This document shows, in pieces, positions 55,999 to 64,000 of a DNA stretch of 64,000 nucleotides (position 1 is the stretch's first letter; each line of letters begins with the position of its first letter). Under the pieces are notes generated by a model. That model was not told the DNA's origin and made no database searches. It saw only the letters and a program-made list of their open reading frames with translations. Both the position numbers and the translations under genes were made by a program. The DNA is from Microcoleus vaginatus PCC 9802 (lineage in GTDB: Bacteria; Cyanobacteriota; Cyanobacteriia; Cyanobacteriales; Microcoleaceae). The stretch is from contig CP031740.1 in NCBI GenBank assembly GCA_022701275.1, forward strand, positions 3,793,001 through 3,857,000. Reading direction: 5' to 3'.

Positions 55999-56772
55999 AT
56001 GTCTACCACAGTGCCGAACGAGCTAAAAAGCGAAAATTTGCAATTGTTGCGCGAGTACCAAATTTCTGGCTCGAATGAAATCCGCAATCAGTTAGTTAAA
56101 CTGAATATCGGACTGGTCAGAAAAGAAGTTTACCACTGGATCAACCAGTGCGGTGAAAGCTATGACGATTTGCTGCAAGTCGGATGTATTGGGTTGATCA
56201 GGGCGATCGAGCGGTTTGATATCGCCAAGGGACACGCTTTTAGTTCCTTTGCAATTCCCTACATACGCGGCGAAATTCAACACTACTTGCGGGACAAAAG
56301 CCCTTCTGTGCGATTTCCCCGCCATTGGCAGTCCCTGGAACGCAAATCAGTAGCAGCGATCAAGGATTTGCAGGTGCAGTTAAACCGCAAACCTACGGAT
56401 GCTGAAGTAGCAGCAGTCCTTGAGGTTTCTTTAGAAGAATGGCAAGAAATTAAGTTGGCCCATCTCAACCGATCGCCTCTGAGTTTGGACGCGCCGATGC
56501 AAGATGAAGATGAGGGGGCTACTTGTCTGGGAGAATTGGTGCCCGATACTAAGTATCGGAGTTTCCAGTTGGCGCAAGAGGATCAAATTCGCGTACAGCA
56601 AGCTTTGGCTATGTTGGAACAACGGACTCGCGAGATATTGGAGTTTGTTTTTCTCTACGATTTGACGCAGAAGGAAACCGCTGAACGCTTGGGTATCAGT
56701 GCGGTGACTGTTTCTCGGCGAGTTAAGAAGGGGCTGGATTTGCTCAAAGAGATTATGACTAAACAGCTTTAG
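55999..56772 (+). CDS. sigF: Group 3 RNA polymerase sigma factor SigF
   Basis: 257 residues of the sigma-70 SigB/SigF/SigG type. Region 2 has ESYDDLLQVGCIGLIRAIERF and FSSFAIPYIRGEIQHYLRD. Region 3 is present (LNRKPTDAEVAAVLEVS). Region 4 ends with an HTH (LTQKETAERLGISAVTVSRR). Cyanobacterial SigF controls pilus, motility and salt-stress genes. It follows psbO in the same direction with a 462-base gap, so it is not a clear operon. Confidence 0.9.
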   Translation: MSTTVPNELKSENLQLLREYQISGSNEIRNQLVKLNIGLVRKEVYHWINQCGESYDDLLQVGCIGLIRAIERFDIAKGHAFSSFAIPYIRGEIQHYLRDKSPSVRFPRHWQSLERKSVAAIKDLQVQLNRKPTDAEVAAVLEVSLEEWQEIKLAHLNRSPLSLDAPMQDEDEGATCLGELVPDTKYRSFQLAQEDQIRVQQALAMLEQRTREILEFVFLYDLTQKETAERLGISAVTVSRRVKKGLDLLKEIMTKQL

Positions 56773-56830
56773 TTATTAGTCATTAGTCATTAGTCAGCAG
56801 TCAGGAGTCAGCAGTCAGCAGTAAGCTGCT
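56773..56830. repeat. Short tandem repeat, GTCATTA / GTCAGCA units
   Basis: TTAGTCATTAGTCATTAGTC and CAGCAGTCAGGAGTCAGCAG tracts after the sigF stop. Similar GACAGTT tracts occur at 58801-58840 and CAGTCAA at 60093-60112, each marking a gene boundary. Confidence 0.65.
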
Positions 56831-56873
56831 ACTGATAACAAATAACAAATAACCACTGACTACTAACTAATTT

Positions 56874-58040
56874 TTAGATGCTGCGGACAAATTTATCCAG
56901 CCTTTCTACGGCTTTTTTAATTGTGCCTAAATCGGTGGCGTAAGACAAGCGAATGTGGTCGTCTGCACCAAAAGCAATCCCCGGAATAACTGCTACTTGC
57001 TGCTGTTCTAAGAAAGCGTCGCAAAATTCCAGAGAATTCATTCCAGTCTTGCTGATGTTGACAAACATATAGAAAGCACCGTCTGGTTTAATACAGCTAA
57101 TTCCGGGGATAGCATCAAGTAATTCAAATATTACCTGACGCCTTTCGGCAAAAGCTAGACGCATTTTTTCGACAGATTCTTGGCTGCTTTCCAAAGCTGC
57201 GATCGCGCCGTACTGTGCAAAGGTACACACGTTTGAGGTACTGTGACCTTGAATGGTGCCGGTGGCCTTAATTAATTCGATCGGCCCGGCCAAATAACCG
57301 ATTCGCCAGCCTGTCATCGAGTAAGCTTTGGCAAAACCGCTGCTGATGAGAGTGCGATCGAAGATTTCTTTGCCCAGGGAACCGATGCTGACGTGTTGGG
57401 CGCCGTCATATATAATTTTTTCGTAAATTTCGTCAGAAACGACTAAAATATCTCGATCGACTATCACCTCAGCCAAGGCTTTGATTTCCGCCGGAGTGTA
57501 CACCATTCCCGTCGGGTTAGAAGGCGAATTCAGTACAAATAACTTGGTTTTGGGAGTAATCGCTCCACTCAGTTGTTCCGGTGTAATTTTATATCCTGTA
57601 GAAGCATCAGTCTGTACAATTACTGGCTTGCCGCTAGCGAGTTTCACCATTTCGGGGTAGCTCAGCCAGTAGGGAGCCGGAATAATTACTTCCTCTCCCG
57701 GCTCGATCAAAGCCATCATCAGATTGTAGAGCGAATGCTTGCCGCCGTTGGTGACAATGATATTTTCTGGTTGATAGTTGAGATTGTTGTCGGATTGGAG
57801 TTTGCGGACGATCGCAGCTTTTAACTGCGGTTCCCCAGCCACAGCGCCGTACTTAGTCTTCCCCTCGTCTAAAGCTTGTTTTGCCGCTGCTTTAATGTGT
57901 TCGGGCGTATCAAAGTCGGGTTCTCCCGTACTCAAACTACAGACATCAATCCCTTCGGCCTTCATGGCTTTAGCCTTAGCGGCGATCGCCAAGGTTATAG
58001 AAGGAGGAACCTCACCCACTCGTGCTGCCAACTTAATCAT
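56874..58040 (-). CDS. aspC: Aspartate aminotransferase (class I PLP)
   Basis: 388 residues. The PLP Lys is K238 ([16 protein letters not shown]), NSPSNPTG (about 171-178) and [13 protein letters not shown] supply the cofactor Asn and Tyr/Asp. The start [20 protein letters not shown] and the first-third [11 protein letters not shown] are those of the I-gamma/thermophilic-type aspartate aminotransferase of cyanobacteria, some of which also act on prephenate. It transfers amino groups between aspartate and 2-oxoglutarate. Confidence 0.92.
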   Translation of the reverse strand: MIKLAARVGEVPPSITLAIAAKAKAMKAEGIDVCSLSTGEPDFDTPEHIKAAAKQALDEGKTKYGAVAGEPQLKAAIVRKLQSDNNLNYQPENIIVTNGGKHSLYNLMMALIEPGEEVIIPAPYWLSYPEMVKLASGKPVIVQTDASTGYKITPEQLSGAITPKTKLFVLNSPSNPTGMVYTPAEIKALAEVIVDRDILVVSDEIYEKIIYDGAQHVSIGSLGKEIFDRTLISSGFAKAYSMTGWRIGYLAGPIELIKATGTIQGHSTSNVCTFAQYGAIAALESSQESVEKMRLAFAERRQVIFELLDAIPGISCIKPDGAFYMFVNISKTGMNSLEFCDAFLEQQQVAVIPGIAFGADDHIRLSYATDLGTIKKAVERLDKFVRSI

Positions 58041-58277
58041 TGGATTTTAGATATTAGATTTTTGACTTTAGATCTTAGGGTGAGAAATGTTGATATTCAA
58101 CCCTGTTGTTAGGGAATTATGACATTTGTTTACATAGTACGTAAAGGATTAAGCAATTAAAGAATAAAAATTAAAGAAGCTCTTAGTTTTAATTTTTATT
58201 TTTAAATTTTTAAATTTTGACGTTATTATTGTAGCATTTTTGATGCCTCGTTACCCTCAACGCCGATCTGCAAGCTT
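58041..58277. other. Divergent intergenic region, AT-rich
   Basis: Begins with TTTTAGAT-type short repeats (58043-58078) and continues AT-rich to the apt start, with promoters in both directions expected. Confidence 0.45.
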
Positions 58278-58790
58278 ATGGATCTCAAATCTCTGATTCG
58301 CGACATTCCTGATTTCCCCAAGCCGGGAATTATGTTTCGAGACATTACAACTTTGCTGCGCGACCCGCAAGGGCTCAGCTACACCATTGACAGCTTAGCC
58401 GAAAAATGCTCTGCAATGTCTGTTGACTATGTGGTGGGCATGGAATCGCGGGGCTTCATCTTTGGCGCGCCTTTGGCTTATAAAATGGGAATAGGCTTTA
58501 TTCCTGTCCGCAAACCAGGGAAACTGCCCGGTGCGGTTCATTTTGCTGAGTACGAATTGGAATACGGTGTCGATCGGCTGGAGATGCACCAAGATGCGAT
58601 GGCATCGGGCAGCCGGGTGCTGATTGTGGACGATTTAATCGCCACTGGCGGAACAGCGGTGGCGACGGCTAAATTGTTGGAACAAGCTGGCTGCGAGCTT
58701 GTCGGTTTTGCTTTTATCATTGAATTGCAGGCTTTGGGTGGCAGGCAGAAATTGCCCGATGTGCCGATCGTCACGCTAGTTGAATATTAG
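58278..58790 (+). CDS. apt: Adenine phosphoribosyltransferase
   Basis: 170 residues, normal length. The start [20 protein letters not shown] is the Apt signature, [11 protein letters not shown] binds adenine and [14 protein letters not shown] (114-127) is the PRPP-binding loop. It salvages adenine to AMP. Divergent from the aspartate aminotransferase gene. Confidence 0.95.
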   Translation: MDLKSLIRDIPDFPKPGIMFRDITTLLRDPQGLSYTIDSLAEKCSAMSVDYVVGMESRGFIFGAPLAYKMGIGFIPVRKPGKLPGAVHFAEYELEYGVDRLEMHQDAMASGSRVLIVDDLIATGGTAVATAKLLEQAGCELVGFAFIIELQALGGRQKLPDVPIVTLVEY

Positions 58791-58867
58791 TTAGTTAACT
58801 GTTGGCAGTTGACAGTTGACAGTTGACAGTTGACTGCTGAATAAAAACTACTGACAAATAATATCCT

Positions 58868-58960
58868 TTCCGTTTGCATCGGAATTATTCATCTCTCTCT
58901 TCTCTTCCTCTGTGCTCTCTGCGTCAAGAGCGGTTAAATCATTCCGATGCAACCGGAATT
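58868..58960. repeat. Inverted repeat, TTCCGGTTGCATCGGAAT family, copy 2
   Basis: TTCCGTTTGCATCGGAATT at the left and ATTCCGATGCAACCGGAATT at the right. The interior is a CTCTTCCTCTG-type repeat, as also seen (reversed) at 17094-17125. The second copy is at 5403-5466. Confidence 0.65.
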
Positions 58961-58976
58961 AATATAATTCACAATC

Positions 58977-59004
58977 CTAAAATCTAAAATCTAAAATCTA
59001 AAAT
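58977..59004. repeat. AAATCTA heptamer tandem repeat
   Basis: About four CTAAAAT units immediately before the permease start at 59008. The same heptamer in reverse appears at 35238-35272 and in shorter form at 13317-13345. Confidence 0.65.
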
Positions 59005-59007
59005 TGT

Positions 59008-60048
59008 ATGACTTCTCTTAAGTTAAATCGAAATTGGCGAGCGTTGAATTCTCTGTTTGGCAGCGAGACATTTACTTATGTTGTCAAGCGACTGTTGCAG
59101 GCACTTTTAACCCTATTTTTGGCATCGATGCTTTGTTTTGCAATTATTGAGCTAGCACCGGGAAATTACTTGGATACTTTGAGCCAAAATCCCAAGATTT
59201 CGCCGGAGACACTCAAGCAACTCGAACAGCAGTTCGGCTTAGATAAACCAGCTATTGTGCAGTATTGGCTGTGGCTGCAACAAATTGTGACGCGGGGGAA
59301 TTTTGGCACGAGTTTTGTGTATCAGCGATCGGTAGCTTCGCTGCTGTGGGAACGGGTACCGGCGACGTTATTGATGGCGATCGCATCTTTGATTGTAACT
59401 TGGGCGATCGCGATTCCTTTGGGAATTGTCGCCGCCGTCAATCAAAACCGCACAGTCGATCGAGTTTTACAAGTAGTCAGCTACACGGGACAGGGATTTC
59501 CCAGCTTTATCACAGCGTTGCTGCTGCTATTTTTTGCTCAGAATACTTCGCCTCTGTTTCCCGTCGGAGGAATGACAAGTATCGACCACGCAGACTTACC
59601 TTGGTGGGGTCAAATCCTCGATTACGGCTGGCACTTAATTTTGCCAACTGTCGCCCTCAGCCTTACTGGTTTTGCAGGTTTGCAAAGATTGATGCGCGGA
59701 CAATTTTTGGACGTGCTGCGTCAAGATTATATCCGAACAGCACGGGCGAAAGGTTTGCCGGACGATCGAGTAATTTACATTCATGCTTTGCGGAATGCTG
59801 TTAATCCGTTGATTACGCTATTGGGTTTTGAGTTTGCTAGTTTGTTGAGCGGTGCGTTTATTGCCGAATATTTCTTTAATTGGCCGGGTTTGGGAAAGCT
59901 GACTTTGGATGCGGTGAACAATCAAGATTTGTATTTAGTAATGGCAAGTTTGATGATGGGCGCTACCATGTTGATTGTTGGGAATTTGTTGGCGGATTTG
60001 CTGCTGAAAGCTGTCGATCCTCGGATTAAGCTGGAAGATTTGAAATAG
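59008..60048 (+). CDS. ABC transporter permease, DppB/OppB family
   Basis: 346 residues with six membrane segments. LRQDYIRTARAKGLPDDRVI (about 235-254) is the EAA loop that contacts the ATPase, and the C-terminal GLGKLTLDAVNNQDLYLVMA and VDPRIK ending are typical of DppB-type permeases for peptides or nickel. No DppC, ATPase or binding protein is adjacent, so this is a scattered subunit of a larger transporter, as is common in cyanobacteria. Confidence 0.9.
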   Translation: MTSLKLNRNWRALNSLFGSETFTYVVKRLLQALLTLFLASMLCFAIIELAPGNYLDTLSQNPKISPETLKQLEQQFGLDKPAIVQYWLWLQQIVTRGNFGTSFVYQRSVASLLWERVPATLLMAIASLIVTWAIAIPLGIVAAVNQNRTVDRVLQVVSYTGQGFPSFITALLLLFFAQNTSPLFPVGGMTSIDHADLPWWGQILDYGWHLILPTVALSLTGFAGLQRLMRGQFLDVLRQDYIRTARAKGLPDDRVIYIHALRNAVNPLITLLGFEFASLLSGAFIAEYFFNWPGLGKLTLDAVNNQDLYLVMASLMMGATMLIVGNLLADLLLKAVDPRIKLEDLK

Positions 60049-60165
60049 AAGACTTAATTCAGTAACAGAAGCTACGCAAGGGCGATTGGTAATAGTCAAC
60101 AGTCAACAGTCTTCCATTATCCATGCCCCATGCCCCATGCCCCATTACCCATCTCGGAGTGTTTT

Positions 60166-61896
60166 ATGTCAGAAAAACAACCCAACGAGCCAATGAGTTT
60201 TAGCAGCTTTGCCGACTGGTGCAGGCATATTGACAGTCTTTCAGAAGAGGCAAGGCACACAGTTAAATTGTTGTTAAAAAAGGCTGGCACTGATGACGCA
60301 CAAGAAGCGGAGCAGATACTTTCAAGCATGACAGAACTGGCTCTCAGCTACGATCACATTACCGACATCAGCTTCCTCCGCTGGCTCACCAATCTGACCA
60401 CCCTAAATTTCGAAAACAATAAAATTACCGACATCAGCTCTCTCGGCTCGCTCACCAATCTGACACGCCTGAATCTCAGCTACAATCAAATTACCGACAT
60501 CAGCTTCCTCGGCTCGCTCACCAATCTGACAACACTGGATCTCAGCTACAATAGAATTATCGACATCAGCTCCCTCGGCTCGCTCACCAATCTGACACGC
60601 CTGAATCTTAACATCAATACAATTACCGACATCAGCTCTCTCGGCTCGCTTACCAATCTGACAAGGCTGGATCTCCTCAGCAATCAAATTACCGACCTCA
60701 GCTCTCTCGGCTCGCTTACCAATCTGACAAGGCTGGATCTCAGCAGCAATCCAATTACCGACATCAACGCTTTGCGTAAGCTCACCAATCTGACAATACT
60801 GGATATTCTCTCCAACACTCGAATTACCAATATCAGCGTGTTAGGCGAACTCGCACAGAAACGTCTTACTCTCTCGACTAGACCAATTGATGCTCAAAAA
60901 GCCACAGAAGCAGTCAAAGTTGCCTATGCAGCTATTGGCCTAGAAGAACCCGAAGTTATTGTTTGCAGCAGTCCCCGCGACGCTTTTCTCCAAATCTTCA
61001 ACTTGCCAAAAGGCGACCATTCACCAAACTGCTCAGACGAATGGCACAGGAATAGATTGGGGGAAAAGCTGGACGGGAAATGGATGTCCATGTTCCCATC
61101 GATTGTGAGAGACTTTGCAAGTCCGGCCGTGTGGAAGTATGAGCTCGATCGAATGACAATCGAACGCGAAGCAGACACGACACTGAGTTCGCTAATGGTC
61201 GAATTGTTTTACGAATATAAGCCATCGGAACGAACGGGGAATGTTATTCCCAGTCATTTTTTAGACCTGGTGCGATGCCCTATAACCCCCAGGACTTTGT
61301 TTAAAGAAATCTATTTGACTCAATTGTATATCTATTCATTAGGCGTCAATCTTTCCCAAAAGACACAAGAAATACTTCGCTGCCAAAACCTGCTTTTCGA
61401 GCATTGCGGTTTTATATTTCCCTTGGAAACGTTTTGCTTTGTGTGCGATCGCCCGCGCCACCTGCGCTTTGACAGTCAAAACCGCTTGCACGCTGAAGGA
61501 GAACCTGCTATTGAGTTTGCGGATGGATGGAATTCTTACTATTATCATGGCGTCAGATTGCCTGAAAAATACTGTCAACTACACCCGAACCAATGGCAAT
61601 CCCAATGGCTGTTATCAGAAGATAATGCCGAACTTCGGCGAGTGTTAATTCAAGGAATTGGTTACGATCGCATTTGTCAAGAGTTGGAAGCAAAACAAAT
61701 ACATAGTTGGCAGGAATATGCACTATTAAAAATAGATCACCCTAGGGACGAGCCGATTTATTTGTTAAAAATGACTTGTCCGAGTACGGGATTCATTCAC
61801 GCTTTGAGAGTTCCACCTAACCTGAACTCAGCTAGGGAGGCAATTCGCTGGGTAAATTGGAATATCGATCCAGAGGAATTTTCTGTGCAGACTTGA
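60166..61896 (+). CDS. Leucine-rich repeat-DUF6745 protein
   Basis: 576 residues from ATG 60166, preceded by GGAGTG; the frame from 60130 lacks a ribosome site. After a polar N-terminus, residues about 56-235 hold eight internalin-type leucine-rich repeats of 22 residues, LTNLTxLxLSxNxITDISSL. Residues about 242-576 match DUF6745: DEWHRNRLGEKL, then AIEFADGWNSYYYHGVRLPE, and a C-terminal LRVPPNLNSAREAIRWV. DUF6745 is a bacterial domain of unknown function often joined to repeats. No signal peptide is seen, so cytoplasmic. Single gene. Confidence 0.8.
   Translation: MSEKQPNEPMSFSSFADWCRHIDSLSEEARHTVKLLLKKAGTDDAQEAEQILSSMTELALSYDHITDISFLRWLTNLTTLNFENNKITDISSLGSLTNLTRLNLSYNQITDISFLGSLTNLTTLDLSYNRIIDISSLGSLTNLTRLNLNINTITDISSLGSLTNLTRLDLLSNQITDLSSLGSLTNLTRLDLSSNPITDINALRKLTNLTILDILSNTRITNISVLGELAQKRLTLSTRPIDAQKATEAVKVAYAAIGLEEPEVIVCSSPRDAFLQIFNLPKGDHSPNCSDEWHRNRLGEKLDGKWMSMFPSIVRDFASPAVWKYELDRMTIEREADTTLSSLMVELFYEYKPSERTGNVIPSHFLDLVRCPITPRTLFKEIYLTQLYIYSLGVNLSQKTQEILRCQNLLFEHCGFIFPLETFCFVCDRPRHLRFDSQNRLHAEGEPAIEFADGWNSYYYHGVRLPEKYCQLHPNQWQSQWLLSEDNAELRRVLIQGIGYDRICQELEAKQIHSWQEYALLKIDHPRDEPIYLLKMTCPSTGFIHALRVPPNLNSAREAIRWVNWNIDPEEFSVQT
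60411..60790 (+). repeat. 66-base tandem repeats coding for LRR units
   Basis: At least six copies of a 66-base unit containing ATTACCGACATCAGC and CTCGGCTCGCT-ACCAATCTGACA are nearly identical in sequence, so LRR number may vary by recombination. Six further bases of each unit vary at the solvent-facing positions. Confidence 0.8.
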
Positions 61897-62077
61897 TATA
61901 TAGCCTTTCTCAGGTAAATTAGATGCTCGTGGGCTGCGGGCATAGCAGATATAAAAGCGTTTGAGTTTTTAATTTCAGAACGGGGCTGACAATTCATTGA
62001 AGAACGGGCTAGGCTAGTTGTAGACTTCTATTTCCATGCCAGGAATGCACCAATAAAAATTCATTCACCCTCCAAAC

Positions 62078-63031
62078 ATGGCAAAACAACTAGCAATAGA
62101 AACTCGCGGACTCACGAAACAATTCGATCGCCATATAGCTGTCAATGACATCGATTTGCAAGTAGCAGCAGGTGAAGTATGCGGACTGATAGGCCCCAAC
62201 GGTGCCGGCAAAACTACTTTGCTGCGAATGCTGGCGGCGGCTGAGGAACCGACTATAGGGGAAATTTACATCAACGGGGATAGGTTATTGCGCGATCGAT
62301 CGCACCCAATTCTCAAACAGCGCATCGGCTTTCTTCCCGATGACTTTCCCCTCTACGACGACTTGACTGTTTGGGATTATTTAGACTATTTTGCCCGACT
62401 CTACAACCTCCAGCAACCGCGCCGCCGAGAGCGAATCAACTCCGTGTTAGAACTCGTGCAATTAACTAACAAACGCAACAGCTTAATTTCTACCCTGTCG
62501 CGGGGGATGAAACAGCGCCTGAGTTTGGGGAGAACTATTATCCACGAACCGCTGTTGCTGTTGTTAGACGAACCCGTTTCTGGCTTAGATCCGATCGCCC
62601 GAATGCAGTTCCGCGAAATTATCAAAGTTTTGCAAGAAGCCGGCATGACCGTAGTCATATCATCTCACGTCCTCAGCGACTTAGCCGAACTTTGTACCTG
62701 GGTAGGCATCATGGAACTCGGATATCTGGTCGAAAGCGCACCTTTACAAGAACTTTACAAACGCCTCAGCCGCCAGCAAATTTTCATGTCGGTTTTAGGA
62801 AATAAATTAGAAGCGCTAACATCGGCATTAAAAAACTTTCCTTGGGTGGAAAATTGGGCAATAATCCCGGAAACTCAACAGGTGTGCGTTGATTTTTCAG
62901 GAAGCCCGGAAGATGCCGCCAGTTTATTACGCGAACTCGTCGCCGCCCACATTCCCCTAACCGAATTCCACTGCACTCAAGAAGACTTAGAAACCATCTT
63001 CCTCAAAATGGGACACAAACAAGCATCCTAA
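62078..63031 (+). CDS. ABC transporter ATP-binding protein
   Basis: 317 residues. Walker A GPNGAGKTTL (about 39-48), signature LSRGMKQRLSLG (a variant of LSGGQ), Walker B LLLLLDEPVSGLD and the switch His in SSHVLSDLAEL are intact. The C-terminal extension resembles that of ABC-2 exporters. It is coupled to the permease gene 77 bases downstream. Confidence 0.9.
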   Translation: MAKQLAIETRGLTKQFDRHIAVNDIDLQVAAGEVCGLIGPNGAGKTTLLRMLAAAEEPTIGEIYINGDRLLRDRSHPILKQRIGFLPDDFPLYDDLTVWDYLDYFARLYNLQQPRRRERINSVLELVQLTNKRNSLISTLSRGMKQRLSLGRTIIHEPLLLLLDEPVSGLDPIARMQFREIIKVLQEAGMTVVISSHVLSDLAELCTWVGIMELGYLVESAPLQELYKRLSRQQIFMSVLGNKLEALTSALKNFPWVENWAIIPETQQVCVDFSGSPEDAASLLRELVAAHIPLTEFHCTQEDLETIFLKMGHKQAS

Positions 63032-63108
63032 TGTGCTAGTTTCCTGTTTACCAGAATAAACAGTGAGTTATAACTAAGTCGTCACCCATTCCTAATCACC
63101 AATAACCA

Positions 63109-64000
63109 ATGACACTCCACTTACTAGACAAAATAGGCAACTGGAATCCCCAGTTATTTCGAGAAATCAAAGGTCGCTTGAATACTGGCAATATGGCGAT
63201 CGCCTCGGCTTTTTCCCTAAGCGCTCAAGTGCTGCTGTTCAAGTCTGTCAGCGCTCAGATACCCGTTCCCCCTCCTAATGGGTCGTACACTAACCCCATC
63301 TATCACAGATTTTGCTTAGATGACGCCCCTCCCTATGAAAGAATCTGCGTCAGAGATGCCTTCAGCAACTTTGTCATTAACTGGCCGATGTGGTGGCTAG
63401 AGATATTCACTTGGCTGAGCATATTTAGCGTCTTAGCTTTATTAGTAGCCGGGACTTATCTACTTGTCAGTGACTTAGACAAGGAGGAACGCCGCGGGAC
63501 GCTCAACTTTATTCGCCTCAGTCCCCAGTCTGCCAAAACAATTTTTATCGGCAAAATTCTCGGCGTCCCAATTTTACTGTATCTAGCAGCAATTCTGACA
63601 GTACCGCTGCACCTGTACAGTGGATTAGCTGCTCAAATACCCTTGAATGAAATTGTATGTTTCTACCCAGCGGTTGCAGCTAGCTGTGCTTTATTTTACA
63701 GCGGTGCGATGCTATTTGGATTGACAACCAGTTGGTTGGGAGGATTTCAACCTTGGTTGGCTAGCGCTATGGTTTTTGTTGTGTTTGGGATTTCTTGGCT
63801 TCCGCTCACGCGAACTGCTGTGGATGTGTTACATTTTTTGTCTCCCCTTGCTATGCTGAGATATCCGCTTTCTCTAGTTGATAAAACGGATTTCGATTCG
63901 TTAGTTGAAAACTTAGACAAGTTGCAATGGTTTTACTCGCCAGTGGGTACAAATATTGCGATTGGCCTTGCTTTGTCTCTCTTGGTTTGTGGTACAGGAA
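63109..64000 (+). CDS. ABC transporter permease, partial at window end
   Basis: The frame from ATG 63109 stays open to the window end (297 codons). It begins MTLHLLDKIGNWNPQLFREI, then a possible first membrane segment about 22-42, and later SIFSVLALLVAGTYLLVSDL, DKEERRGTLNFIRLSPQSAK (the ABC-2-type cytoplasmic motif), and further helices at about 158-180 and 200-240. It is the partner of the ATPase just upstream. Its C-terminus is outside the window. Confidence 0.85.
   Translation, partial: MTLHLLDKIGNWNPQLFREIKGRLNTGNMAIASAFSLSAQVLLFKSVSAQIPVPPPNGSYTNPIYHRFCLDDAPPYERICVRDAFSNFVINWPMWWLEIFTWLSIFSVLALLVAGTYLLVSDLDKEERRGTLNFIRLSPQSAKTIFIGKILGVPILLYLAAILTVPLHLYSGLAAQIPLNEIVCFYPAVAASCALFYSGAMLFGLTTSWLGGFQPWLASAMVFVVFGISWLPLTRTAVDVLHFLSPLAMLRYPLSLVDKTDFDSLVENLDKLQWFYSPVGTNIAIGLALSLLVCGTG

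Noticed and set aside
1..64000. tRNA, rRNA, tmRNA, riboswitch or transposase genes
   Set aside because: No gap showed a recognisable tRNA fold, rRNA stretch, cobalamin or other riboswitch core, or transposase frame by eye; a covariance-model scan would be needed to exclude small RNAs.

Overview
The window reads as chromosome of a filamentous cyanobacterium, most likely a non-heterocystous Oscillatoriales type (Microcoleus/Oscillatoria/Phormidium-like). The basis is psbO, petN, a SigF-type group 3 sigma factor, a fraC-fraD-fraE set (septal junction and filament integrity genes), frequent HIP1 octamers (GCGATCGC), heptamer-type short tandem repeats and several families of small palindromic or MITE-like repeats. 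No rRNA, tRNA, CRISPR array or transposase was recognised. The genus is inference.

Layout. 1-3 kb: the start of a histidine phosphatase, a BrnT/BrnA toxin-antitoxin pair, a NucS/DUF91-type nuclease gene broken by two in-frame TAA codons, a DUF4864 protein and a methyltransferase. 3-11 kb: an SLBB polysaccharide-export protein with a long charged coiled coil, LarE, the fraC-fraD-fraE cluster on the minus strand, and a tandemly duplicated corrinoid-adenosyltransferase-like P-loop protein. 11-18 kb: a large RTX protein, a repeat-rich gap with a dead DUF4926 gene and three MITE copies, CsbD, a DJ-1/PfpI-DUF167 pair, petN (29 codons), an SDR protein and a methyltransferase. 18-27 kb: bioA-bioB, two adjacent class III adenylate cyclases with different sensors (HAMP; c-type heme), a methyltransferase and a GlcD-like FAD oxidoreductase. 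27-33.4 kb: an ABC-2 exporter whose permease and ATPase genes are separated by about 4.4 kb of accessory genes (Uma2, an orphan antitoxin-like gene, a secreted protein, a nonsense-interrupted NB-ARC/vMAP protein, and DUF433 with a truncated DUF5615 partner).

33.7-46 kb: a small conserved protein, a histone-deacetylase-family hydrolase, gyrA with an acidic insert, an RNase D-like exonuclease with a duplicated C-terminal domain and an SSB-like acidic tail, a GC-rich and partly decayed alcohol dehydrogenase/cupin/AraC module that looks transferred, an 843-residue vWA protein and an AEC transporter. 46-64 kb: a 1,814-residue Ser/Thr kinase-AAA-GAF-histidine kinase, a second RTX protein ending in a Pro-Thr tract, psbO, sigF, an aspartate aminotransferase, apt, a DppB-type permease, a leucine-rich repeat-DUF6745 protein, and an ABC ATPase with its permease running off the window.

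How it fits together: the core consists of photosynthesis (psbO, petN), cofactors (bioA/bioB, larE), cell-cell communication (fraCDE), cAMP and kinase signalling and surface or secreted proteins (SLBB, two RTX). Accessory genes (toxin-antitoxin pieces, nuclease, NB-ARC, ADH module) are mostly decayed. The most unusual observations are the SSB-like tail with domain duplication on the RNase D-like protein, the apparent swap of GyrA-box sequences between C-terminal blades of GyrA, and nuclease and NB-ARC genes whose frames are open apart from in-frame TAA codons.
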